From positions 1 to 14,241 of the forward strand of contig JAAZNS010000008.1 in assembly GCA_012798185.1 (NCBI GenBank): a stretch of DNA of 14,241 nt. Direction: 5' to 3'. The stretch is from Chloroflexota bacterium (GTDB taxonomy: Bacteria; Chloroflexota; Anaerolineae; Anaerolineales; UBA4823). The notes under the pieces are model-generated. The model was not told where the DNA came from. It made no database searches and worked only from the letters and a program-made list of their open reading frames with translations. This document shows positions 7,610 through 14,241 of this stretch, one piece after another. Every line of letters starts with the position of its first letter. Within the stretch, counting starts at the first letter, position 1. A program made the translations under genes and the position numbers.

Positions 7610-7618
7610 ATTATACCA
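7610..7618 (-). promoter_or_regulatory. Candidate distal extended -10 element of obg-nadD
   Basis: On the minus strand, TGGTATAAT combines a consensus -10 hexamer (7610-7615) with the TG of an extended -10 box. It would give a leader of about 140 bases before obg. No good -35 box accompanies it. It lies about 20 bases from the rex-facing TTGACA, so the two divergent promoters would nearly touch and could influence each other. Confidence 0.35.
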
Positions 7619-7638
7619 TCGGCGGTTTTTTTATTCGT

Positions 7639-7675
7639 TTGACACAATACAATTCCAATGAGCTTTAATTATGAT
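7639..7675 (+). promoter_or_regulatory. Candidate rex promoter
   Basis: A perfect TTGACA (7639-7644) is followed by TTTAAT at a 19-base spacing (7664-7669) and by TATGAT at 25 bases (7670-7675). A transcript starting just after would have a leader of about 65 bases before rex. I searched the region for the Rex operator (TTGTGA...TCACAA type palindrome) and found only a single half-site-like CACAA, so autoregulation is not shown. Confidence 0.4.
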
Positions 7676-7750
7676 AAACTAATGTACTTGTTATTCATTG
7701 TCATACCAAGCAATTATCATCATTAAAATTGATCATCGCGGAAGGTTAAA

Positions 7751-8374
7751 ATGGCAGATAAGTATGGAAATATACCTAACATCGTTATCGGGAGATTGCC
7801 GCTGTATCTTCGCGCCCTCCAATATATGCTGCTGGAGAACCATTTAGTAACATCTTCAAAAGAATTGGCTGAAAGATTGGGGATTTCTGCTGCCCAAATC
7901 AGGAAAGATTTATCCCAATTTGGTGAGTTTGGAAAACAAGGAACAGGATATCAAGTCGAGTTTCTGGTTAGAACATTAAAACAAATTATTCATGTCGATA
8001 CGACTTGGGATGTCATCATAATCGGGGCGGGAGATATCGGGCATGGAATCGCTCGGTATCCAGGATTCAACAATCAGGGTTTTCGGGTTATAAAAGTATT
8101 TGACAATAACCCCGCAAAGATTGGTACGAAAATTGGAGAATTCGTTGTTGAAGATAGTGCAACCATGGAGGAAAAGATCAAAGAAGGGAATATAAAAATT
8201 GCAATGATCGCTGTCCCCGCTTCTCAAGCACAACAAGTGGCAGATAACCTGGTTCGTGCAGGTATTAAAGCGATTTTAAATTATGCCCCAATTACTCTCA
8301 ACGTTCCCCCTGGAATTCAGATTCAATACATCGACCCGGTAATGCATTTACAAAAAATGACTTATTATCTATAA
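7751..8374 (+). CDS. rex: Redox-sensing transcriptional repressor Rex
   Basis: A dimeric repressor that binds DNA when NADH is low and releases it when NADH binds. It usually controls fermentation, respiration and NAD-recycling genes. The protein has 207 residues, the normal length. An N-terminal winged helix (about 10-75) contains the recognition segment SAAQIRKDLSQFGEFGKQGTGY. The Rossmann NADH-binding domain starts near 86, with GAGDIGHGI (92-100) and an acidic residue, Asp118, in VFDNNPAKIG for the adenosine ribose. The C-terminal ending IDPVMHLQKMTYYL is the domain-swapped helix. The start is supported by GGAAGG at 7740-7745. It is divergent from obg-nadD and convergent with the MreB-like gene, leaving 28 bases between their stops. 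Rex presumably responds to the NAD(H) pool that nadD helps build. Confidence 0.96.
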   Translation: MADKYGNIPNIVIGRLPLYLRALQYMLLENHLVTSSKELAERLGISAAQIRKDLSQFGEFGKQGTGYQVEFLVRTLKQIIHVDTTWDVIIIGAGDIGHGIARYPGFNNQGFRVIKVFDNNPAKIGTKIGEFVVEDSATMEEKIKEGNIKIAMIAVPASQAQQVADNLVRAGIKAILNYAPITLNVPPGIQIQYIDPVMHLQKMTYYL

Positions 8375-8407
8375 ATACAATTTATATCGCTTGGTACACA
8401 ATTTATA
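8370..8407. repeat. Short AT-rich palindrome and 10-base direct repeat between rex and the MreB-like gene
   Basis: TATAAAT (8370-8376) and ATTTATA (8380-8386) form a perfect palindrome around a 3-base loop. ACAATTTATA occurs at 8377-8386 and again at 8398-8407, exactly 21 bases apart. It overlaps both stop codons. The stem is A-T only and has no T-run, so it is at best a weak terminator. It may be chance in AT-rich sequence. Confidence 0.3.
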
Positions 8408-9410
8408 CGGGGGGTAAATTCCGGCGCAGTAGTGCGTACATTTTCAACCCTTTTAATGCGCCTTCAGCAACACAGGTAGTGGGATTATCAACCAAATATG
8501 CCGGTACCCCCAATTCCTTGGTCATAAATTTATCCATCCCAGGCAATAAAGCGCCGCCTCCGGTAAGAGCAATTCCCCTATCGATGATATCAGATATCAA
8601 TTCGGGAGGGGTTTTCTCCAAAACGCGGCGTGTTACTTCAACTATATCATGTAATGGCTCGCTCATCGCCTCTACAGCTTCACCAGTCGTGATGGTTGCT
8701 GGACGGGGTAAACCATTAACCTGATCTTGCCCTTGAATTTCTATGCTTTGCTCTTCTTCCTGTGGAATAGCCGCCCCGATCTTCAACTTTACCTGTTCAG
8801 CAGTCAATTGACCGATAATCAAACCATACTTTTTTCTCACATAAGTGACAATCGCCTCATCAAGCGACATTCCCCCTGCTCTCATCGTTTCGGCAGCGAC
8901 AATTCCATACATTGCCAATACGGCTGCCTGCGTGGCGCCTCCACCCAAACAAACGATCATGTTTCCAGATGGCGTGCCAATAGGTAAATCAACCCCAATA
9001 GCAGCAGCTAATGGTTGTTGAATCAGGTACGCTTCACCACTGCCAGCCTGAAGTACTGCCTCATGCACCGCCCGGCTTTCAACACTGGTGACTCCATAAG
9101 GTACGGTTATCATCACTTTTGGTCCAAAAAAACGCGCTGGACGGGTTAATTTCCTTATTAAATTCGATAATATTTTTTCTGTAATTTCATAATCGGCAAT
9201 AACGCCGTTTTGTAAAGGCCGGGTAACTTCAATCGAAGGAGGAACTTTGCCATACATATCTTGAGCTTCTTTACCCCAAGCAACCAGCTTTTGCTCATCG
9301 ACAACAATGGCAGCTACATTTGGTTCTTCGTATGCCAGCCGGGACCCCTCAACGACGCGTATATACATTGTACCTAAATCGATACCTAATTCCCTCGATA
9401 ATAACGCCAT
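8403..9410 (-). CDS. mreB: MreB-like actin-family protein with altered ATPase-site residues
   Basis: A bacterial actin homologue of 335 residues, collinear with MreB over its full length. In classical MreB, ATP-dependent filaments under the membrane guide cell-wall synthesis and rod shape. Conserved stretches include GIDLGT (9-14), RPLQNGVIADYE, VTVP-type and ESRAVHEA segments, TAEQVKLKIG (203-212), TPPELISDIIDRGI (267-280) and LTGGGALLPGMD (282-293). Several normally constant residues differ: DLGTANT is DLGTMYI (11-17); the EEP of LIEEPMAAAIG is QQP (131-133); DIGGGTTE is CLGGGATQ (154-161); and GGD before xxDEAI is GGM (179-181). This suggests lost or changed ATP hydrolysis. The gene starts three bases after atpC, without a well-spaced Shine-Dalgarno, so it is probably the last gene of the ATP synthase operon. 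An atp-near MreB paralogue (mbl) is also known in Bacillus subtilis. Confidence 0.9.
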   Translation of the reverse strand: MALLSRELGIDLGTMYIRVVEGSRLAYEEPNVAAIVVDEQKLVAWGKEAQDMYGKVPPSIEVTRPLQNGVIADYEITEKILSNLIRKLTRPARFFGPKVMITVPYGVTSVESRAVHEAVLQAGSGEAYLIQQPLAAAIGVDLPIGTPSGNMIVCLGGGATQAAVLAMYGIVAAETMRAGGMSLDEAIVTYVRKKYGLIIGQLTAEQVKLKIGAAIPQEEEQSIEIQGQDQVNGLPRPATITTGEAVEAMSEPLHDIVEVTRRVLEKTPPELISDIIDRGIALTGGGALLPGMDKFMTKELGVPAYLVDNPTTCVAEGALKGLKMYALLRRNLPPV

Positions 9411-9413
9411 ATT

Positions 9414-9869
9414 TTATTCTTTTTCTCCCTCGCTTAAACCATGGCTGCGAATAGGGTGTCTTCCGCCGTACCGTTTGGCAGCTTCTAACCGTAAATTGGA
9501 ACGTCTTAATGTCGTTTCTATTTTTAAGTAGGTATCGGCATCCTCTGGCGGGATTTCTCGCAATAATTTTTCTGCTCTTTCTTTGGCTTCTTGAGCTCTA
9601 GCCACATTGATTTCGTCAACATTCTCCGCAGCATCAGCTAATATCGTAATCGCATCTGGTAGAACTTCCACTACCCCTCCTGCTACAGTGAATACTTCTT
9701 CCTGACCCTGGTAGCGAACTTTTAGCACACCATATTTCATGGTGGATAAAAGTGGCGCATGGTTCGGTAATATTCCCATCTCGCCGGTTATTCCGGGAAC
9801 GATGACGATATCAGCGTTACCTGAATATACAAGTCTGTCTTGCGAAACAATTTCACACCTTATGGGCAT
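9414..9869 (-). CDS. atpC: ATP synthase F1 subunit epsilon
   Basis: The epsilon subunit of F-type ATP synthase forms part of the central stalk, links gamma to the c-ring and can inhibit ATP hydrolysis through its C-terminal helices. The N-terminal beta-sandwich (1-85) has the typical TGEMGILPNHAPLL segment (28-41) and FTVAGGVVEVLPD. The C-terminal helical part follows, and at 151 residues it is slightly longer than the usual 130 to 140. At 87-98 it has INVARAQEAKER, which matches the ATP-binding motif I-D-x-x-R-A of some epsilon subunits except that Asn88 stands in for Asp. The start has AGAGGAAAAA just upstream. It lies nine bases after atpD and three before the MreB-like gene. Confidence 0.96.
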   Translation of the reverse strand: MPIRCEIVSQDRLVYSGNADIVIVPGITGEMGILPNHAPLLSTMKYGVLKVRYQGQEEVFTVAGGVVEVLPDAITILADAAENVDEINVARAQEAKERAEKLLREIPPEDADTYLKIETTLRRSNLRLEAAKRYGGRHPIRSHGLSEGEKE

Positions 9870-9878
9870 TTTTTCCTC

Positions 9879-11279
9879 TTATACGGATGCCAATTGTTTA
9901 GCTTTCTCAACCGCTTCATCGACTACACCTACTCTCATGAAAGCTTGTTCTGGAATATCATCATATTTTCCTTCCAGAATTTCTCTAAAGCCGCGAATCG
10001 TCTCTCGTAATGGCACATAGCGACCTTCTTGACCTGTAAATTGCTGTGCAACATAGAACGGCTGTGAAAAGAAACGTTCAATCTTTCTCGCCCTGGATAC
10101 TATCAGCTTGTCGTCTTCACTCAACTCATCTACACCTAAGATGGCAATGATATCTTGTAAATCTTTATAGCGTTGAAGCACCCGCTGTACTTCTCGGGCA
10201 GTAGTATAGTGTTCGTTGCCGACAATGAGAGGATCAAGAATCCGCGAAGTCGATGCCAAAGGATCAACTGCCGGATAGATACCTTTTTCCGATATTGAGC
10301 GTTCCAAAGCAATCGTCGCATCCAGGTGAGTGAATGTTGCCACTGGGGCAGGATCGGAATAATCATCTGCGGGTACATAAACCGCCTGCATTGAGGTGAT
10401 TGAACCAAATTTTGTGGATGTAATTCTTTCTTGAAGTTCACCCATTTCTGTAGCTAATGTAGGTTGATAACCGACGGCAGAGGGCATTCTCCCTAACAAT
10501 GCAGAGACTTCAGAACCAGACATGCTGAAACGGAAAATATTGTCGATGAACAGCAGCACATCGCGCCCTTGATCGCGGAAATATTCCGACATAGAGAGTG
10601 CTGCTAAAGCCACCCGTAAACGAGCACCGGAAGGTTCATTCATCTGCCCAAAGACCATCACTGTATCCTTCATAACACCTGATTCTAGCATCTCTCGGTA
10701 CAATTGAGTGCCTTCACGAGTACGCTCTCCAACGCCGGCAAACACCGAATTTCCTTGATGTACCGTGGCGATCGAGCGTATCAATTCCATAATAATAATG
10801 GTTTTTCCTACCCCGGCACCGCCAAAGATTCCTGTTTTTCCGCCTTTGGTAAATGGCGCAATCAAATCGATCACTTTTACTCCGGTTTCGAATACCTCAA
10901 CTCGTGTCGATTGATCAGAAAATTTAGGAGCGGGGCGATGAATAGGATAATATAATTCTGTGTTAACGGGACCCCGGTTATCAACGGGTTCACCTAATAC
11001 GTTGAAAACACGCCCGAGGGTATTTTCCCCTACGGGCACCATGATCGGCGCTCCGGTGCTGTACGCAGGAACGCCTCGCGGTAAGCCATCCGTAGTATCC
11101 ATCGCAACACATCGCACCCAATTATTACCAAGGTGCTTTTCAACTTCCAGCACCAGATCTTCTTTTCCATCCCTGGGAACGCGAATTGCTTCATAAATTT
11201 CAGGTAAAGATTCTTCTGGGAATTCGACATCTACAACGCCGCCCAACACCTGGACGATTTTTCCAGTTGCTTTTACCAT
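9879..11279 (-). CDS. atpD: ATP synthase F1 subunit beta
   Basis: The catalytic subunit of the F1 hexamer; it synthesises ATP from ADP and phosphate. The sequence has 466 residues and all main motifs: Walker A GGAGVGKT (153-160), VGERTREG with the catalytic Glu at about 185, Walker B LLFID (242-246), YVPADDYSDPAPVATFTHLDA (301-321), and the DELSEED loop in the form DELSEDD (384-390). The tail EQAFMRVG is normal. GGAGG at 11285-11289 is a strong Shine-Dalgarno and fixes the ATG at 11277-11279. It is preceded by atpG with a 37-base gap and followed by atpC with a nine-base gap. Nothing unusual apart from small substitutions. Confidence 0.99.
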   Translation of the reverse strand: MVKATGKIVQVLGGVVDVEFPEESLPEIYEAIRVPRDGKEDLVLEVEKHLGNNWVRCVAMDTTDGLPRGVPAYSTGAPIMVPVGENTLGRVFNVLGEPVDNRGPVNTELYYPIHRPAPKFSDQSTRVEVFETGVKVIDLIAPFTKGGKTGIFGGAGVGKTIIIMELIRSIATVHQGNSVFAGVGERTREGTQLYREMLESGVMKDTVMVFGQMNEPSGARLRVALAALSMSEYFRDQGRDVLLFIDNIFRFSMSGSEVSALLGRMPSAVGYQPTLATEMGELQERITSTKFGSITSMQAVYVPADDYSDPAPVATFTHLDATIALERSISEKGIYPAVDPLASTSRILDPLIVGNEHYTTAREVQRVLQRYKDLQDIIAILGVDELSEDDKLIVSRARKIERFFSQPFYVAQQFTGQEGRYVPLRETIRGFREILEGKYDDIPEQAFMRVGVVDEAVEKAKQLASV

Positions 11280-11284
11280 TCAAA

Positions 11285-11289
11285 CCTCC
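11285..11289 (-). promoter_or_regulatory. Strong ribosome binding site of atpD
   Basis: GGAGG on the minus strand, five bases before the atpD start codon. Its strength relative to atpG (AAGG only) fits the need for three beta subunits per gamma. Confidence 0.7.
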
Positions 11290-11316
11290 GTCGCAATAAT
11301 TCCATCACCAGCTTTT

Positions 11317-12204
11317 TTACCCAAGTGCTTCTGCGCCGCCGGCAATATCTAACATTTCATTGGTAATCGTTTGCTGCCTGGCTTTGTTATATTCAAGCTG
11401 TAGCGCAGCGGATAATTCGGTAGCGCTGTCAGTGGCATTCTTCATCGCCATCATTCTGGCAGCATGTTCGCTGGCTAATGATTCAAGAATTGCCTGATAT
11501 ACTTGTAATCCGGTAAACCGGGGAACGATTTCGTCGAGTATCTCTGTTTCACCCGGCTCATATATGTATGTTGCATGCGGTTTTGCCTTGATGATTTCGA
11601 AATCCTGTACACGTTGTTCGCTGCTCTCGATCTCTAAAGGCAATAATTTTTTAATCGTTGCATCCTGTCTCATCATGTTGATAAAATCGGTATATACCAG
11701 ATAAACTTCATCAACAATTTCGGTGAGAAATTCATCTACCGCTATCTTCCCTATTGGTGCAACATCGGTAAAAGATGGTGCAGGAGGCAGATGACTGAAT
11801 TCTGCAATGATATTCATTCTCCGCCTTGCTAATAAATCGCGTCCCTTTCTACCAACTGTAACAAAACTCACCTGTGCCGGGTAATTACTAAAATAGTTCG
11901 TCGTATAGCGGACGATATTTGTATTATAAGAACCAGCCAATCCCCGATCTCCAGATATTACAATAGCCAATACATTTTTTACTTGCGTTCTTTTAGAAAG
12001 CAATGGATGCAAACTGGCTCTTCCCGGTTGTTGAGCCAAATGAGTTAATACCTCCCAGGCTTTTTGAGCATATGGTCGGGTGTGCATCATAGCCTGCATC
12101 GCTTTTCGCACATTACTGGCGCTTACTGCCTGCATGGCGCGAGTAATTTGAGCGATATTTTTTACACTTTTTATGCGTAAACGCACTTCTCTGGCATTTG
12201 CCAT
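11317..12204 (-). CDS. atpG: ATP synthase F1 subunit gamma
   Basis: The central rotor shaft of F1, whose rotation drives the conformational cycle of the alpha/beta hexamer. It has 295 residues, close to the usual 285 to 290. The N-terminal helix has the family pattern REVRLRIKSVKNIAQITRAM followed by VSASNVRKA. A conserved SGDRGLAGSYN lies in the Rossmann-like middle part, and the C-terminal helix contains MKNATDSATEL and the segment around ARQQTITNEMLDIAGGAEAL. The start at 12202-12204 has AAGG overlapping the atpA stop, nine bases after it, so translation is likely coupled to atpA. Confidence 0.98.
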   Translation of the reverse strand: MANAREVRLRIKSVKNIAQITRAMQAVSASNVRKAMQAMMHTRPYAQKAWEVLTHLAQQPGRASLHPLLSKRTQVKNVLAIVISGDRGLAGSYNTNIVRYTTNYFSNYPAQVSFVTVGRKGRDLLARRRMNIIAEFSHLPPAPSFTDVAPIGKIAVDEFLTEIVDEVYLVYTDFINMMRQDATIKKLLPLEIESSEQRVQDFEIIKAKPHATYIYEPGETEILDEIVPRFTGLQVYQAILESLASEHAARMMAMKNATDSATELSAALQLEYNKARQQTITNEMLDIAGGAEALG

Positions 12205-12213
12205 ATCGTTACC

Positions 12214-13875
12214 TTATTGCCATGCAGCGGTGAAAGTTTCGATTGCCGACTTCAATTCGGGTTCGATCTCATCGCTGATGCGCTTTTTTTCGGCAATGTC
12301 TTTTCTAATATCTGGATGAGTCGATTCCATGAACCTCAATAAAGAAGTTTCCCATCTTCTCATTTCATTCAATGCCACATTATCCGCGTAGCCTCTGGTT
12401 CCAGCATAGATGACAATGACTTGGTCCTCCAATGACATCGGTTCGTATTGAGCTTGTTTTAAAATTTCTTGAAGATGACGACCACGGTTGAGCTGGGCGA
12501 GGGTAGATTTATCAAGATCGGAGCTGATCTGGGCGAATGCTGCCAGTTCCCGAAATGCAGCCATATCTAATCGCAATCTTCCAGCAACTTGCTTCATCGC
12601 TTTCGTTTGAGCATCCCCGCCCACCCGTGACACCGAAAGGCCGACATTAACAGCCGGGCGGATACCAGCATAAAACAGGTTATTTTCTAGATAAATTTGG
12701 CCATCGGTAATCGAAATTACATTGGTGGGAATATATGCCGAGACATCTCCTAAAAGTGTTTCGATAATCGGTAAAGCTGTTAAAGAACCACCCGACCCTT
12801 TTACCTTTACAATTTTTTTGTCTTCTGGATTTTTCATGGATTTCAATGATGTTTCTGCATCGTGATGTGACAATGGACCATCATAGACAACACCATCCAC
12901 GCTGTCTTCAATATTTCCTTGCGCTTCTTTGAAATTTTTATCGACAATAATATATTTATCTGCTAATCTTGCAGCGCGTTCTAGCAAGCGTGAATGCAGG
13001 TAGAAAACATCCCCTGGGTAGGCTTCACGTCCAGGGGGGCGTCTGAGCAACAATGAAACCTGGCGGTATGCCCAGGCGTGTTTTGAGAGATCATCGTATA
13101 CCACCAGGGCGTCTCTTCCTGTCTCCATGAACTCCTCGCCAATTGCGCAGCCTGAATAAGGCGCAATGTATTGAAGCGCTGCCGGCTCATCGGCAGAGGC
13201 GATCACCACCGTCGTATAATCCATTGCGCCATGACGTTCCAGAGTAGCAACAGTTCTTGCAATGGCAGCTTTCTTTTGACCAATGGCAACATAGATACAA
13301 AGGAGGTCTTTTCCCTTTTGATTGATGATTGTATCGATAGCAATGGCTGTTTTTCCAGTCTGTCGGTCTCCAATGATCAACTCCCTTTGACCTCGCCCAA
13401 TTGGGATCATTGAGTCGATGGCTTTCAAGCCGGTTTGCACTGGTGTATCGACATCTCTCCGGGAGACAACGCCGGGGGCAATGCGTTCGATAGGCCGATA
13501 ATGATCGAATTTTATGGGACCTTTTCCATCAACCGGCTGTCCTAAGGCATTTACTACTCTGCCAATCATCCCAGACCCTACCGGAACAGATGCAATACGC
13601 CCAGTAGAATTCACCTGCATTCCTTCTTCGATGGCGGAATAATCCCCCATGATAATGACACCCACCTGGTCGAACTCAAGATTGAACGCAATTCCCATAA
13701 CGCCATTCGCAAATTGAACCAATTCCTGGGCTCTAACCCCCGCCAGTCCGCTTACCCGTGCAATGCCGTCTCCAGCTTCGACTACAGTGCCAATATCCTG
13801 TATTTCAAGTTCTGGTTGATAAGATTCAATTTGCTTTTTTAAATCGGTTGCAATCTGATATATGGTATCCGACAT
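12214..13875 (-). CDS. atpA: ATP synthase F1 subunit alpha with an internal insertion
   Basis: The non-catalytic nucleotide-binding subunit of the F1 hexamer, supplying the arginine finger. Motifs include Walker A GDRQTGKT (169-176), YDDLSKHAWAYRQ (260-272), SRLLERAARLADK (295-307), GGSLTALPIIET (362-373), YIPTNVISITDGQI (381-394) and SVSRVGGDAQT with the arginine finger (414-424). The protein has 553 residues, about 40 to 50 more than the common 500 to 515. The excess is an insert of about 50 residues (about 308-358) between SRLLERAARLAD and GGSLTALPIIET, a spot where E. coli has only a short extra loop. The reading frame is continuous, and the surrounding motifs are intact, so this is a real insert. 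ATG 13873-13875 is preceded by GGAGG (13880-13884). Confidence 0.98.
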   Translation of the reverse strand: MSDTIYQIATDLKKQIESYQPELEIQDIGTVVEAGDGIARVSGLAGVRAQELVQFANGVMGIAFNLEFDQVGVIIMGDYSAIEEGMQVNSTGRIASVPVGSGMIGRVVNALGQPVDGKGPIKFDHYRPIERIAPGVVSRRDVDTPVQTGLKAIDSMIPIGRGQRELIIGDRQTGKTAIAIDTIINQKGKDLLCIYVAIGQKKAAIARTVATLERHGAMDYTTVVIASADEPAALQYIAPYSGCAIGEEFMETGRDALVVYDDLSKHAWAYRQVSLLLRRPPGREAYPGDVFYLHSRLLERAARLADKYIIVDKNFKEAQGNIEDSVDGVVYDGPLSHHDAETSLKSMKNPEDKKIVKVKGSGGSLTALPIIETLLGDVSAYIPTNVISITDGQIYLENNLFYAGIRPAVNVGLSVSRVGGDAQTKAMKQVAGRLRLDMAAFRELAAFAQISSDLDKSTLAQLNRGRHLQEILKQAQYEPMSLEDQVIVIYAGTRGYADNVALNEMRRWETSLLRFMESTHPDIRKDIAEKKRISDEIEPELKSAIETFTAAWQ

Positions 13876-13879
13876 CCTG

Positions 13880-13884
13880 CCTCC
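13880..13884 (-). promoter_or_regulatory. Ribosome binding site that sets the atpA start
   Basis: GGAGG on the minus strand lies four bases before the ATG at 13873-13875. No complete promoter is visible in the 37 bases between the M42 peptidase stop and atpA, so atpA is either co-transcribed with the peptidase gene or has a promoter inside that gene. Confidence 0.7.
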
Positions 13885-13912
13885 AAAACATTATCGATAC
13901 GATATCTAATAT

Positions 13913-14241
13913 TTATTCAACAAATTTTCGTATTAAAGAATTGTCCAAACGGGTAATTAGAGCTGTAACAAGTTTTACCGCATGATCAAAATCATCTCGG
14001 TGGATGATTGCGTTATGCGAATGAATATGGCGGGCTGCAACACCAATAGCAATGGTAGGTACACCAATATCATGTAAATGGATTGCTGCACCGTCGGTGG
14101 CTCCGCCTTCAACATATGATGTCTGCACTGGTATATTTTCTTCCTTGGCTGTTTCCAAGACCAGGTCTCGTAATCTTAAATTAGGGATCATACGGGCATC
14201 ATAAAGCAGGACCGATGGTCCTTTCCCTAATTTTACTGCCG
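13913..14241 (-). CDS. M42-family metallopeptidase (FrvX/cellulase M-like), 5' end cut off by the window
   Basis: The C-terminal part of a dinuclear-metal aminopeptidase or endoglucanase-like M42 protein, probably cytoplasmic and acting on peptides. The frame stays open to the window edge upstream of the Met at 14191: AVKLGKGPSVLLYDARMIPN is typical family sequence, so the Met is internal. Visible features are EGGATDGAAIHLHDIGVPTIAIGVAARHIHSHNAIIHRDDFDHAV. The His in HIHS is the expected metal ligand, the Gly-Thr/Ala-Asp segment is conserved, and the C-terminal helix (KLVTALI) is normal. About two thirds of the usual 340 to 360 residues are missing here. The stop is 37 bases upstream of atpA on the same strand, so both could share a transcript, but no functional link to ATP synthase is known to me. 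Confidence 0.9.
   Translation of the reverse strand, partial: AVKLGKGPSVLLYDARMIPNLRLRDLVLETAKEENIPVQTSYVEGGATDGAAIHLHDIGVPTIAIGVAARHIHSHNAIIHRDDFDHAVKLVTALITRLDNSLIRKFVE

Noticed and set aside
7625..7720. Possible Rex operator upstream of rex
   Set aside because: Only a single CACAA-type half site (inside TTGACACAA) was found; there is no TTGTG...CACAA palindrome with correct spacing. TTGTCATACCAAGCAA has only the outer TTG/CAA in common.
8370..8386. Palindrome after rex as an intrinsic terminator
   Set aside because: The 7-bp stem is entirely A-T with a 3-base loop and no T-run in either direction, so it would be too weak; kept only as a low-confidence repeat.
12802..12954. The extra AtpA segment as a frameshift or intein
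   Set aside because: The frame is continuous, the flanks are conserved, and about 50 residues is far too short for an intein, with no Cys/Ser-type splice junction or terminal His-Asn.
1..14241. CRISPR array, insertion sequence, prophage or integrated element
   Set aside because: I saw no regularly spaced repeats, transposase or integrase genes, and no duplicated 3' tRNA segment downstream of tRNA-Arg that would indicate an attachment site.

Overview
The window looks like a chromosomal housekeeping region of a bacterium, most likely a member of the Chloroflexota, perhaps Anaerolineae. That assignment is inferred from gene content: a TIGR03960-type radical SAM protein with its TIGR03936/DUF2344 partner, obg-nadD divergent from rex, and an MreB-family gene directly after atpC. 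No 16S gene or other decisive marker is present. The DNA is moderately AT-rich, genes are tightly packed, and I see no insertion sequence, CRISPR array, prophage or integron.

Left part (1-5597, plus strand): the 3' end of a nucleoside diphosphate kinase gene followed by a strong hairpin terminator; a promoter region; a two-gene cassette (B12-binding-like radical SAM protein plus DUF2344 partner, joined by an ATGA overlap); a tRNA-Arg(CCG) gene with its own promoter candidates and terminator; then a large predicted secreted lipoprotein of unknown function. The start codon of the lipoprotein lies only 11 bases after the T-run of the tRNA terminator.

Middle (5583-8374): nadD and obg form a minus-strand pair, overlapping or nearly touching each other. 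nadD runs convergently into the last codons of the lipoprotein gene. A 285-base divergent intergenic region with promoter-like sequences on both strands separates obg from rex, the NADH/NAD+-responsive repressor. A sensor of NAD(H) therefore lies back to back with a transcription unit that contains an NAD-biosynthesis gene.

Right part (8403-14241, minus strand): read in the direction of transcription, the order is the 3' part of an M42-family metallopeptidase, atpA, atpG, atpD, atpC and an MreB-like actin-family gene, with gaps of 37, 9, 37, 9 and 3 bases. This is the catalytic F1 part of an F-type ATP synthase. atpH and the Fo genes are not in their usual place upstream of atpA.

No complete new system is evident. 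The points most worth following are: (1) the MreB-like protein has non-canonical residues at several positions that normally form the ATPase site; (2) AtpA carries an insertion of about 50 residues before its GGSLTALPIIET segment; (3) F1 genes are separated from Fo/atpH; (4) the large lipoprotein is uncharacterised and sits immediately behind a terminator; (5) the radical SAM protein has a second C-x3-C-x2-C cysteine triad near its C-terminus.
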